Source of the DNA: Antonospora locustae | Taxonomy: Eukaryota > Microsporidia | Direction of reading: 5' to 3' | DNA length: 64,000 nucleotides | Assembly: GCA_007674295.1 (NCBI GenBank) | Contig: CM017458.1 | Coordinates: forward strand, 62,001 to 126,000 | Part shown: positions 49,744 to 59,418 of the stretch, in pieces | Layout of the letters: each line of letters starts with the position of its first letter | Numbering within the stretch: position 1 is the first letter of the stretch | Position numbers and translations under genes: made by a program | The notes under the pieces: model-generated | Database searches by the model: none | Told to the model about the DNA's origin: nothing | The model's input: only the letters and a program-made list of their open reading frames with translations

Positions 49744-50721
49744 ATGGACCACACTGCACAGATAAATAAAAAAATATCAAAGAAGGATGGAAAGGCAATA
49801 GAAACCCTCTTTGACATAGGAAAAAAAAAGACGCATGCGATTCTCCAGGAAACACACGTAGACCGCCTAAGCTATCCATTCAACAAGTTACTTCCACTTT
49901 ACTATAAGGACAAATACATAGAGGCTGTGGGTGCACTAGAATTTGTCAGTTTTGATGATATTTGGGCCACACCCATTCACAAGCGCATCATTCACAGGCT
50001 CTATAGACTGGCAGACTTCAACGAGGACTATTCCAAGGTCTTGATGAGCCTCTTCAGAAAAATAAAAGACAAGCGTCTTTACTTCTACGTGGTCACCATG
50101 CTTATAAGCATGTACAGCAAAAATAAAAAGTACAACATGATCGACAGTCTGCTATCCATTGTCGGAGAGCCTGACTTTGTGTCCAAAGAAACTATCGTTT
50201 ATTGCTACTACATGGGCCTGAACAAATTAACACGTGACGATTTTGAAGGCAGCTATGTGTTTCTCAGAAAGGCGTTTGGCTACAAGTTCGCCAGAGAGAT
50301 GTCCGCTCTGCCGTTGTTTGTAAGTGTGATTCTTTGCAACAGAAGGCTCAGAGCGAGTATTTTGTCGAAGTACGGATTGAGGTTTTTGTTTCTGTCTGAT
50401 TTTTACAGAGGACACTTCAAGTTGAAAGAGCTGCCGAGCGAGGCTCTGATGGAGTACAACCTGCTGAGAGTGTGTCGCATATACTTTCCACTTATAAGCA
50501 CAAGAAATCTGGTTTCCAGAATATATAGCGTGGCCAGAGACGACAACAGGCTTTATCTGAAGTATCTGATGGCAATGACAGGCATGAGAGCAGAGGAATG
50601 TGCAGCAGTTATCATCCAGCTGGTGAGTCTGGGTTACATAAAGGGATATCTCAGTATCAACAAGCAATGCATTGTTTTGAGCAGGAGAGACCCCTTTCCC
50701 CGTGTACCTCAAGCTACATAA
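49744..50721 (+). CDS. PCI-domain protein, Thp1/PCID2 (TREX-2) type
   Basis: 325 residues. A helical repeat region (about 40-200, with YYMGLNKLTRDDFEGSYVFL) leads into a C-terminal PCI winged-helix module (about 225-320) containing YNLLRVCRIYFPLISTRNLV, LVSLGYIKGYLS and a final VLSRRDPFP. This last pattern (GYIKGYIS, then V-S--NPFP) is characteristic of PCID2/Thp1/Csn12. In yeast Thp1 works with Sac3 in the TREX-2 complex at the nuclear pore, coupling transcription to mRNA export; the Csn12 assignment (COP9-like complex) is the alternative. A CCCC lies eight bases before the ATG. It follows MSH2 on the same strand by 98 bp. Confidence 0.85.
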   Translation: MDHTAQINKKISKKDGKAIETLFDIGKKKTHAILQETHVDRLSYPFNKLLPLYYKDKYIEAVGALEFVSFDDIWATPIHKRIIHRLYRLADFNEDYSKVLMSLFRKIKDKRLYFYVVTMLISMYSKNKKYNMIDSLLSIVGEPDFVSKETIVYCYYMGLNKLTRDDFEGSYVFLRKAFGYKFAREMSALPLFVSVILCNRRLRASILSKYGLRFLFLSDFYRGHFKLKELPSEALMEYNLLRVCRIYFPLISTRNLVSRIYSVARDDNRLYLKYLMAMTGMRAEECAAVIIQLVSLGYIKGYLSINKQCIVLSRRDPFPRVPQAT

Positions 50722-51058
50722 ATATTATGAAAGCACCATGCTTTTCTGTGCTACTAGTGTCAGGGTCAGCATTTTATAAATACAAGGATGCACTAGTGCC
50801 TCGTGTGTTTCTATACACAGTGTCATCAATAGATAAATAGTGGCAGAGACAAAACTCATTTTTAGGTAACAGTTTTACTAAAGCTTCCAGATTAAGAAAC
50901 CTTCATAGAAAGACCCATTTCTGTTTAAGACAGTTCTTCTCGGCTGGCTGGTTTCACAATTCATTGAAGAAAATGAAACGTAGAAAGGTTAGTACTCTGT
51001 TTGGAACTTGTTTGGTGAATATGCACAGTATACTATGACATCAAAAGCATTGTTTCAG
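50722..51058. other. Intergenic between converging genes
   Basis: 337 bp between the PCI gene and the convergent secreted protein gene. Nothing is recognisable beyond AT-rich 3' untranslated sequence with AATA-type poly(A) signals. Confidence 0.4.
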
Positions 51059-51880
51059 TCATGGCTTATCATGTGCTGCCTCTTTCGCATTATTTAACAC
51101 CAAATCCATTATGCTATACATAATAGGCCTGTCATCTGTCGTAAAACTTCTGTTGCTTTCTGAGTCTAAAGCAATGCATACAAGTACAAAACCAATTATG
51201 TCATCCATGATGTCACGTACATTTATCTTTCTGAAGCACTTGTCCAGAACATCATAGTGCTCATTCTCTGAAAAGAAGCCTATCAAGGCGTTGTAGTACG
51301 CCTCCTTTTTTTCTACAATACGGTACAGTAACTCTCTATACCAGTGCTTGTCTTTCTGATACATTTCTTCGCCTGAAAGATTGTTATAGGTTCCCAAGTA
51401 GCAAATAACCTCGCTTACAAAGTGAAGTGCCTTTTCAAATATGGAAACTCTGCGTTCTCTGATGTTCGGGAGGCCAAGCATGCAATAATAGTTGTCCTTG
51501 GAGCTGTAAGGAAAAACTACTCCTGGGCTAAGTAAGATACGCAACAATTCGGCTGCAGCAGCTTTCTGTGCATCATTGAAGTCTTCAAATTGGTCTACAA
51601 ATGATGCCAGCGGAGCTATGAAGCCCCACTCAACAGTCTCTATCAGTGCATAGCCAATGTATCCCCTGTCGTATATACAAGAAGAGAAGCTATCGGATGC
51701 CTTATGTATCTTTTCCATTGCATCTAATATCTCATTTAGTCCTTTTCTTCTCCGCACAAGCGCTGCTTCATCCGGAGAGCCGTAGCTAGTGTAGGCTGTC
51801 GAGAAGACATGAACTTGAGTCTGGAACTCAGAATTAAGACTCTGCACAGAGCATGATAAAAGAAATATTGCAGCAATCAT
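51059..51880 (-). CDS. Hypothetical secreted protein
   Basis: 273 residues. The N-terminus MIAAIFLLSCSVQSLNS is a clear signal peptide with a plausible cleavage near residue 15-17. The rest is largely helical with conserved-looking cysteines and acidic stretches, and no transmembrane segment. No domain is recognised. Microsporidia secrete many lineage-specific proteins to the spore wall or host. The ATG is directly preceded by CCCC. Confidence 0.6.
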   Translation of the reverse strand: MIAAIFLLSCSVQSLNSEFQTQVHVFSTAYTSYGSPDEAALVRRRKGLNEILDAMEKIHKASDSFSSCIYDRGYIGYALIETVEWGFIAPLASFVDQFEDFNDAQKAAAAELLRILLSPGVVFPYSSKDNYYCMLGLPNIRERRVSIFEKALHFVSEVICYLGTYNNLSGEEMYQKDKHWYRELLYRIVEKKEAYYNALIGFFSENEHYDVLDKCFRKINVRDIMDDIIGFVLVCIALDSESNRSFTTDDRPIMYSIMDLVLNNAKEAAHDKP

Positions 51881-52268
51881 GGGGTATTATTTTTTAACGA
51901 TGTTTTTAAAGAAAGATTCTTTATGAAGATGACTCAATGGAGAATAAGAGTGTCTTCGCTGTTCTACAGAGTTTCCAAGCTAAGAGAGACATATACAAGG
52001 TAAAAAAGCGCGCCTTACCACTGGTATGTCGTTTCTGAGCACAATTTTATTAAGCCATATCGTGACATCAACATTTTAACGCTTTCTTTTCATATTCAGC
52101 TTTTTGCAGGAAAGAAAAACATTTCTAAAAGCCATAATGCTTGTACAGATAATAGATGCAGCATGCACACTGAGCTGTGTGATTCTGCATGCAAGCTTGC
52201 ATTCAAAAACATGTGGCGTTGCTTTTGGAGAGGGTGATTGGTTACTTTCACAAGTGGAAGTTTTATGA
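51881..52268. other. Intergenic between divergent genes
   Basis: 388 bp. It holds a 33-codon ATG frame at 51,937-52,038 with a basic C-terminus and a GTAAAA word inside. There is not enough to call a gene. No tRNA was found. Neither of the divergent starts shows a repeat or palindrome here, apart from the CCCC before the left-hand gene. Confidence 0.35.
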
Positions 52269-53726
52269 ATGTGTATGTATAAGCAGCTTGCAAAGATGAA
52301 GAACAACAGTTCGATGTCGCTGGTGACTGCAGTGGGTGTGTGCATTTCCTACATGATACTGATTGTGGTGGGCCAAATTTCGGACCTCTTCACATACCTA
52401 TTCTTTTACAAAGACTATCCTTTCAGAAATAAAGATGGGTACGTGCCAATATACAGTAGAATTGAGAGTCTCTACATCAGAAAAGCATACACACACATAG
52501 AAGATTGCTTCAATCGCCCAATAAAAGGACATCCATCAAAGTACATAAATGTCCTTGATCGAGAGTACGACAACGTGGCTAAGAAGATGATACCTAACGG
52601 AAGGACCATCAAACTACTTAACCTTGGATCATATAACTACCTGGGTCTTGCCTCGGAAAACTCACCAACCATCGAGGAGGTGCTGTTGTCTGTAGACGAT
52701 CTGCCCATAACCCTTGCAGGCTCACTTGTTGATGTTGGTGCACATAGCGTGGTACAGGAGCTAGAGAGGGAGTTTGCTGACTTTTTGTGCCAAGAAGACT
52801 GTATGGTGTTTCCCATGGGGTTTGCCACAAATACGTGTACAATTCCGGTGTTTACAGGCGAGGGCGATCTGATCGTCAGTGACGAGTACAACCATGCAAG
52901 CATCATTTACGGCGCACGTCTCAGCCGGGCATGTGTGAAGACGTTTCCACACAACAACGTAAGAGAGCTTGAAAAAACACTGAGGTACTGGATATCGCAA
53001 GGCCAGCCCATAAGCCACAAGGCATGGAGGCGCGTGTTTGTGCTTACGGAAGGCATTTACTCTATGGAGGGAACTACACTGAGACTGCCTGAGATTCTTG
53101 AACTAAGAAAGCGGTACAAGTTCTATCTCTTCATAGACGAGGCTCATTCGATAGGTGCGATAGGTGCAACTGGAAGAGGAATCTGCGAGTACTTTGGTGT
53201 TGACTTCAAGTGCATAGACATGCTGATGGGTACGTTTAGTAAAAGCTTCAACGGCGTTGGCGGATACATTGCAGGATCAAGGAGAATTGTCAACTTTCTG
53301 AGACATGAATGTGATGCAGCTCGATATGGCGAACAGCTTTCTCCTGTTGTTGCAAAGCAGGTGCTGGTGGCCTTGCGATATGTAAAAAGCGAGGAAGGAA
53401 GAAAGCTGCCTGCTGCTCTACGCGAAAACTCTATTTACATGAGAAAGAGGCTGCTAAGCATGGGGTATACTGTATACGGTGCGTGGGACTCGCCCGTTAT
53501 TCCACTTATGATATTCAGTCCTGGAAAGGTGGGTGAGTTCTCAAGACTTTGCAAGGAGAGGGGTCTTGCAGTGGTCATTGTTGGACATCCGGCCACGTCG
53601 TTTTTTACATGTAGAGCACGTCTTTGCATGTCGGCAGCCCTCAACAAGAAAGACATTGACATTGCTATTCGTATTATTGACGAGGTGGGCAAAACTTTAG
53701 GTCTAAAGGGCACGCCGCCTAGATAG
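52269..53726 (+). CDS. LCB2: Serine palmitoyltransferase subunit LCB2
   Basis: 485 residues, PLP-dependent alpha-oxoamine synthase. An N-terminal hydrophobic segment (about 16-45) anchors it to the ER. The catalytic domain has LNLGSYNYLGLA, LVDVGAHSVVQELE, the aspartate of FIDEAHSIGAIG that holds PLP, and the Schiff-base lysine K325 in GTFSKSFNGVGGYIAG, a motif typical of LCB2 (SPTLC2) rather than of the non-catalytic LCB1. It condenses serine with palmitoyl-CoA, the first step of sphingolipid synthesis, as a heterodimer with LCB1. Several ATGs lie near the start (52,269, 52,275 and 52,296). None has an adjacent CCC, so the first is used with modest certainty. Confidence 0.9.
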   Translation: MCMYKQLAKMKNNSSMSLVTAVGVCISYMILIVVGQISDLFTYLFFYKDYPFRNKDGYVPIYSRIESLYIRKAYTHIEDCFNRPIKGHPSKYINVLDREYDNVAKKMIPNGRTIKLLNLGSYNYLGLASENSPTIEEVLLSVDDLPITLAGSLVDVGAHSVVQELEREFADFLCQEDCMVFPMGFATNTCTIPVFTGEGDLIVSDEYNHASIIYGARLSRACVKTFPHNNVRELEKTLRYWISQGQPISHKAWRRVFVLTEGIYSMEGTTLRLPEILELRKRYKFYLFIDEAHSIGAIGATGRGICEYFGVDFKCIDMLMGTFSKSFNGVGGYIAGSRRIVNFLRHECDAARYGEQLSPVVAKQVLVALRYVKSEEGRKLPAALRENSIYMRKRLLSMGYTVYGAWDSPVIPLMIFSPGKVGEFSRLCKERGLAVVIVGHPATSFFTCRARLCMSAALNKKDIDIAIRIIDEVGKTLGLKGTPPR

Positions 53727-53971
53727 CATGCCACGAAAGTGAGTGCATGGCTGCATGATCAAGATAGTAGTGTCACTTGCTTTGGCATTTTCCAAGTTTG
53801 GCCAGCTGACGTCTTACAATGTGCTGGCTGCATCTCAAGATGAACCAGACTAGGTTTTGATAAGAAAAAGCCCGTGTACTAAGATGCTGCAATAACAGCT
53901 GCGCGCATAATCTATACTCGCTACTCTGCATCAGTGCTCTTTGCAGAAACGAGAAGTCCAAGAAAGTTTAT

Positions 53972-54427
<456 letters not shown>

Positions 54428-54606
54428 TTAGGGTGAAATTATTTTTTTTTAAATACCCGTTTCAGAATGGGTAAATTATCAATGCTTTGAAGGACAGTTG
54501 AGGCTTTACTCTCTGCGGTATGCGGAAGAGAGATCTGCACACAGTTTATGTGTACTATTGTATTTAAACCAAAAATGCATGCACACAGGCACAGTAGCAC
54601 AGGCAC

Positions 54607-55275
54607 TTAGGCATTTTTCAGCTCGTTGACACATTCCTGAACTTCGGTCTCGCTTACTCTCTCTAATCTATCTCGGTAAAGCTTGAAGCACTCGATCCTG
54701 GACTTGTCGCTTTGCACTACCTGGAGCATGCCGTTCAGTGTTGTTTTTATCGGGCTTTCGTTGCTGTCTTTGATGAAATCAATAACCTTCTCCCACCTTG
54801 AACCAATAGCACCCCTGTCGTACTGACACCAGTTTCCGTCAGGCTCTACAATGTATATCTCGGGGCCATTCTGCATTCCAAACAGAATGGAGCGGAGTCC
54901 AAACGGTCTTTTTCCTCCTTCTATTGTAAATCGTTGCTTGAACTGTGCAAGCTTGTATGCAAGAATATCCAGATCAATTGGCTCGTCATTTTCCAGAATG
55001 TAGTTTCGACAGGTGGCCTGGGCATACCCAACAATGAGATATGAATCGCTTATCAGCCCGCTGAACGCAATGTAAAAGCCCTGGTCAGGGTCTACACAGA
55101 CAAGCTTGGGCGGCGAGCATCCAAGAGATGGCTGGCGTATTTCAATGCTTATACTTATGTAGTCGAATGATGCAAATGTTATTAGGCCGCCCTGATTTGA
55201 TGCGTGCTGTGCATACTCCACCTGCATGAGTCTTCCGTCTGGAGAAAACACTGCAATTGCCTCGTTGTATGTCAT
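54607..55275 (-). CDS. PRE6: 20S proteasome alpha4 subunit
   Basis: 222 residues. The alpha-subunit signature AIAVFSPDGRLMQVEYA (about 6-22) sits at the N-terminus. The MTYNEAIAVFSPDG start resembles MSYDRAITVFSPDG of alpha4 (PSMA7/Pre6). KRPFGLRSILFG (about 121-132) is the conserved central motif, followed by an YIVEPDGNW segment. It forms part of the outer rings that gate the proteolytic chamber. The C-terminus is shorter than in yeast Pre6. A CCC lies six bases before the ATG. The right-hand neighbour encoding the HROB-like OB-fold protein lies on the same strand, 260 bp upstream. Confidence 0.85.
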   Translation of the reverse strand: MTYNEAIAVFSPDGRLMQVEYAQHASNQGGLITFASFDYISISIEIRQPSLGCSPPKLVCVDPDQGFYIAFSGLISDSYLIVGYAQATCRNYILENDEPIDLDILAYKLAQFKQRFTIEGGKRPFGLRSILFGMQNGPEIYIVEPDGNWCQYDRGAIGSRWEKVIDFIKDSNESPIKTTLNGMLQVVQSDKSRIECFKLYRDRLERVSETEVQECVNELKNA

Positions 55276-55535
55276 TCAGGGTGCAAAAATTGTGTTGAAT
55301 AATAGCAGTGCATATGCACAACCTGCAGAACTTATCTGAAACCCGCCTGAAATCACAACATTGCGGTGCTAGGCAGGATAGAGCTGCATACATGCCTTTG
55401 ATGCAACTCTCTAATAAAGAAAGCTAATATGAGTTAACTTTATCTGAGGCAGCATGAATGTGTGTAAGACGCTGCACAACACACTAAGTTAGAGAATGAA
55501 GCAGCGACGAATGGCTACGAACGCCACGGTCTACC

Positions 55536-56042
55536 TTATTGTAACACAACGTTGCTCTCCACTATATTCAGATGGACAGTACCCACCTTCCACAGGCTGC
55601 ACTCTGTCAAAATCAAAACCTCACCTGTCTTCAGTCCAAACTTGTCCTCTAGAAAAGATTGCATGCTGCCCTCAATGGTGCCTGTCTGGTCCACAAGCTC
55701 AATCACAGAGACTTCCTCGCTGTAACGCTTGATGCTCTTGATTATGGCGATGAACATTTCCACCTTGAATGCCTTGCTTCCAAGTACATCAAGGACAGTA
55801 GCAAAGCATTTGTGCTTCTTTCTTACGTGGTCTAGAAGATCGAAGCACATGCTGTGGTGTCTTGTCTGTGTTTGGGGATCCTGCGTAGTGATGCTTTTTT
55901 GATTTTCTATCAGATATGTCATATCGTCAGACGAGCTCACACGGATATCTGAAGAGTTGAACGACAGGTCTGTGTCGCTGCTTTCGCCAGCCCTTCTTGT
56001 GGAAGACCTCAGCGTGCTTATAAGCTCGTCGATGGATGCCAT
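55536..56042 (-). CDS. HROB-like OB-fold protein (DUF4539 type)
   Basis: 168 residues. The first about 70 are Ser/Asp-rich and probably disordered. The rest forms one OB fold: FKVEMFIAIIKSIKRYSEEV, then SVIELVDQTGTIEGSMQ, LEDKFGLKTGEVLILTEC and VHLNIVES-NV. The order IKS-R----VS---KDPTG-I-G------LE--G-L--G-VL-L----V (query IELVDQTGTIEG) is that of HROB/C17orf53, the factor that loads and stimulates MCM8-MCM9 in animals. An RPA-related OB fold is the alternative. The longer frame starts at TTG; the ATG at 56,042 is preceded by CCC and is used. Confidence 0.6.
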   Translation of the reverse strand: MASIDELISTLRSSTRRAGESSDTDLSFNSSDIRVSSSDDMTYLIENQKSITTQDPQTQTRHHSMCFDLLDHVRKKHKCFATVLDVLGSKAFKVEMFIAIIKSIKRYSEEVSVIELVDQTGTIEGSMQSFLEDKFGLKTGEVLILTECSLWKVGTVHLNIVESNVVLQ

Positions 56043-56134
56043 TGGGAGCTGCAATTTTTGGATTTAAAGTGCATGCATAAACGCCCACTGTATTTATTCA
56101 TGCAGCGGCCTGCCCTTCCTATTTATGGCCGCAT

Positions 56135-58459
56135 TCAGTTAAGAAGATACAGAATGTTTTCTAATACAAAGTACAGCATCACAAAAAAGCATCTTCCAAC
56201 AAAGAAAAAGAAGTAGACCATTTCATTGTGTGTCACGTAGGTTGTTATTTGTACCACAAGGACATGAAACGTAGCCATTGCTATGTATTCGCGTGACATC
56301 CTCAGAACCTTCAGCTTGACATACAGAAGGTAAAATGCAACAAGAATTACCATGGACAGGATGCTGAAGCTGTCCGAGAACACATGCGGAATCTCAGTGC
56401 TGATGGAGGAAAGGTCATAGTTCAGCCCGGAGGCGAAGAACATAAGCTGTACAAGGGAGTAGTGCGAAGAAATTGAGTTGTATGTCAGAACGGGAAGCAG
56501 ATATATCATGAAAAAGGCGCTTGGAGGTGTAAGAACCATGGCAAGAAGTGTGTCTGGCGACGGATGTTGCATTAGAAAATCAAGATTTACAGGGCCCCTG
56601 AAGCACGAAGGGAGAAGATACTTGAGAACAAGAAAAATGATGTGCGGGCTTTCCAATATCTCGCGGCAGGCACTGTGAAAAGACGATCTGACTCTGCGCA
56701 TTAATGTGGCAGTTACATATCTAACTACTTTTTTGGTGTAGATGCACTGGATGGAGTAGCCAGACAATGTGTCTTTTTTTCTCTGTTTCTCTGAAAAAAG
56801 CGCGGCGAAGAGCAACTCTTGAGCAAGCTTCGATGCTCTCTCGCAAAAAGCTGTTGTTTCTTCTGCAACACAAGACAACCGTTTGCATACACTTTGTACC
56901 AAGCTTACACCAACCGCGAAGCGCTTTCTAAGGTCCGATGTCTTTTTTCTAATTTCACATTTAGGCGATGAGTCTGCGAGAAGAAGATGCCTCATGAAAA
57001 TGCACAAAAAGGCAAACACAACAAACCACGGGTATCCATTTAAGCGTGGACTGATTTTCTTCCCCCAGATCCACCGATCCTCCGCATGCTGGGGGTATCT
57101 TCCAATGAAGTAGCTCGCTGTGCAGGCAAGAAGGTTGTTAAGCCCGCAATTTCTGAACAGAAACATGGCTGTCCAGATCAGGTCTTCGTGAATAAATGAA
57201 TAAACGGAGTGTGAGACCATTACAATACACAGAACAAGCAGACAGATTGAGATGTCGGCATCGACTGCCGACAGTAGTAAAATGCAGGACAGAAAGGTCA
57301 AAGCTATCGACGTGTACACAAGGCTCTTGTTGATTCCACAAAACTCTTCGTGCATTTTCTCTGTAAGAACTCTGTCTAGCGTGCTGTAAAACCTTCGGAG
57401 AAAATGTCTTTTGCCACTAGAAGCACCAGACACAAGCTTCTTTATTTCTGTCTCCAGTTTTCTTGTGTGAATGCCAAGCTTCTTCATTTTCTGAAACGAA
57501 TACGCCGCATACACATATGGATCGTTAACAAGAGCGCTTATAAGCTTGCCAAAGGAATTGAACGGGATTGCAAAGCCCATCAGAGCGCATATCGTTGGAA
57601 ATATGTCTTCCTGATTCACAACATCAAAGCCATCAAGTCCCTTTATCCAGTCAAACGCCTTGTCGTGGTGCGTGACAGACATAGTTTCCCCACCGCTTCT
57701 TTTGTCGATGAAGTACACAAAGGAGGACCGCTCCTTTATAGAAGACCCGCCGTGGTCGCCACTGTCTGTCACTCCATGGTCTGAGGTAACCACAAACAGC
57801 GTGTCCTCGCCCATGCTGTCGTAGACATCCTTGATTAGCCCGTTAAACAGCCCCAGAATATACTCTATCTTATGGTGGTCAATGGTCAGAACATGCCCGT
57901 AGCTGTCCAGCGCACTGAAGTGGCCAATCAGCACATCCGCTGTGTTTACAGCCTTTGCAAACGCGTGCATGTATTCAATTTCCTTTTCCATCGGAAACAC
58001 CTTTCCATATGCATTGTACGTCATACCCTTTAATCCAAAGAGGTCGGTCCACGTCTCGTCGCCAAAAAATAGAACCGACTTGTCCCTAATCGAGTCAAAG
58101 AAGTTGGGTGTTTTGGCCTGAATGTGCGAGAAGGCACTCAACCCTTCCAGAAAGCATGAAGGCGTGCCATGCACCATTGACTTTATACGAATGGACGTGA
58201 GTGTAGGATTGGAGCAGAAGCTCAGTGCCCTGTATCCTTTTGCGGTGTACAGATTGGAAAGCTTGTTGAAGTAGAAGCCGCTTTTGGATGTTCTTACTGC
58301 ACCATCTATGCGCATTCCATCCAGGAGAACAAAGATGAGCTTCTTGTACATGGGTGCTGATATAGGTGCTGTCTGTACATTTGCGTGAGGCTTTGTGGAG
58401 AACAAAGATGTCAAGTACATGTATGTTGTAACTAAGTTGATTACCGAGAGAATTTTCAT
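56135..58459 (-). CDS. GPI ethanolamine-phosphate transferase (GPI13/PIG-O or GPI7 type)
   Basis: 774 residues. The N-terminal signal anchor (residues 1-22) is followed by a lumenal alkaline-phosphatase-like domain. Its metal/phosphate residues are visible in FVLLDGMRID, SNPTLTSIRIK (Thr nucleophile), FFGDETWTDLFG, HFSALDSYGH and SDHGVTDSGDHGGSS. The second half holds about eight to ten transmembrane segments. The enzyme adds ethanolamine phosphate to GPI-anchor mannoses in the ER. DSGDHGG resembles GPI13/PIG-O more than GPI7, but the choice is not secure. The ATG at 58,465 is followed two codons later by another at 58,459 that is directly preceded by CCC and is preferred. Confidence 0.85.
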   Translation of the reverse strand: MKILSVINLVTTYMYLTSLFSTKPHANVQTAPISAPMYKKLIFVLLDGMRIDGAVRTSKSGFYFNKLSNLYTAKGYRALSFCSNPTLTSIRIKSMVHGTPSCFLEGLSAFSHIQAKTPNFFDSIRDKSVLFFGDETWTDLFGLKGMTYNAYGKVFPMEKEIEYMHAFAKAVNTADVLIGHFSALDSYGHVLTIDHHKIEYILGLFNGLIKDVYDSMGEDTLFVVTSDHGVTDSGDHGGSSIKERSSFVYFIDKRSGGETMSVTHHDKAFDWIKGLDGFDVVNQEDIFPTICALMGFAIPFNSFGKLISALVNDPYVYAAYSFQKMKKLGIHTRKLETEIKKLVSGASSGKRHFLRRFYSTLDRVLTEKMHEEFCGINKSLVYTSIALTFLSCILLLSAVDADISICLLVLCIVMVSHSVYSFIHEDLIWTAMFLFRNCGLNNLLACTASYFIGRYPQHAEDRWIWGKKISPRLNGYPWFVVFAFLCIFMRHLLLADSSPKCEIRKKTSDLRKRFAVGVSLVQSVCKRLSCVAEETTAFCERASKLAQELLFAALFSEKQRKKDTLSGYSIQCIYTKKVVRYVTATLMRRVRSSFHSACREILESPHIIFLVLKYLLPSCFRGPVNLDFLMQHPSPDTLLAMVLTPPSAFFMIYLLPVLTYNSISSHYSLVQLMFFASGLNYDLSSISTEIPHVFSDSFSILSMVILVAFYLLYVKLKVLRMSREYIAMATFHVLVVQITTYVTHNEMVYFFFFVGRCFFVMLYFVLENILYLLN

Positions 58460-59330
58460 GGGCATCTGTTTACTATTTACAAATTATGCGACAGCTCAAT
58501 CTGCCTTTGTTTTAGGTAAGAACCTGGGTCTCGAAGGCATGCACAGAATAGGCGTGCCTTGCATACGAGCCCTGTTTGTTGTGCACTGCTTTTCATTTGA
58601 GCGCATTGCACAGCGTTTACAATAAAGTGAAAGATGTGGCAACAACAGTGTTGTATGGGCGATCCAAGATTGCAGTCAGAGACATAGCTGATGCAAATGC
58701 GATGGCACATCGCGAGTTGAAAACTGAGAGGTTTACAACCTGGCAGCAGAATGAATGTTTGTTGATGAATGCATGTGCGGTGTAGTATCTGTCACACTTG
58801 CATGGAGGGCGCAAAGTATGAATAAAGCCTTCGTGATGCCTGGGTGAGATGTCTTCTGTTTTCAAAAAATTCGCTCTGCTTTTTTCACTAACAATGCAAC
58901 CTCTGCATGTGCACCAGATCTCTGGGCTCCATACCACTGTCAGCTGCTATCATCTCTGCAGCTGTGTCTCTTACTAGTGTATTCTCCTGTATATTTCAAT
59001 TTGCACAATGTTACATAACAGAATTGTAGTCGCAAACCTCGTTGTCTTTCGCAGAGGCCTACAACGCAGACACTAATCCAGAGACAGCTTAGTTCTTACA
59101 GAGCTAGCGACGTACATACAGCATCCTCTCCACACCAAAGCATCCGTTGCATGGACTGCACACGCTCTGATGAAGGTGGTGCATGACGTAGTTTCGTGCA
59201 GAGGGAAGACGTCACAGTTGCATATCGCCTGAACCCCCTCCTCCATGAAAAAGGTGTACACACACCTATAAGTAGAAGTCTGTCTCGAAACTGCTGTCAG
59301 CTAACAACCGCCAAGCACAAATTGATACTT
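58460..59330. other. Long intergenic region, no gene seen
   Basis: About 870 bp upstream of the GPI enzyme. Open frames are short, mostly lack ATG or show no domain. No RNA gene or clear repeat is visible. Compared with spacers of 10-400 bp elsewhere in the core, this marks the start of the gene-poor right flank. Confidence 0.5.
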
Positions 59331-59365
59331 GACAGTTTGTTTATTTAATCAACAAACAAACTGTC
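59331..59365. promoter_or_regulatory. Perfect 12-bp inverted repeat upstream of the WOPR gene
   Basis: GACAGTTTGTTT (59,331-59,342) and AAACAAACTGTC (59,354-59,365) are exact reverse complements separated by 11 bp. The centre lies about 70 bp before the WOPR ATG. A dimeric regulator site, possibly for self-regulation, or a hairpin in RNA are both possible. Confidence 0.55.
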
Positions 59366-59418
59366 ATCTCCCGCCTTATTTTATTATAAACAAATAAATA
59401 AAGCTGAAGCCTGAATCC

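Noticed and set aside
51937..52038. 33-codon ORF between the 273-residue protein gene and LCB2, with an internal GTAAAA that might be a splice donor
   Set aside because: Too short, no recognisable domain, and no clear branch point or acceptor was identified.
53773..53961. 62-codon frame next to the ubiquitin-eS31 gene
   Set aside because: No domain, and it lies in a spacer where a 3' end is expected.
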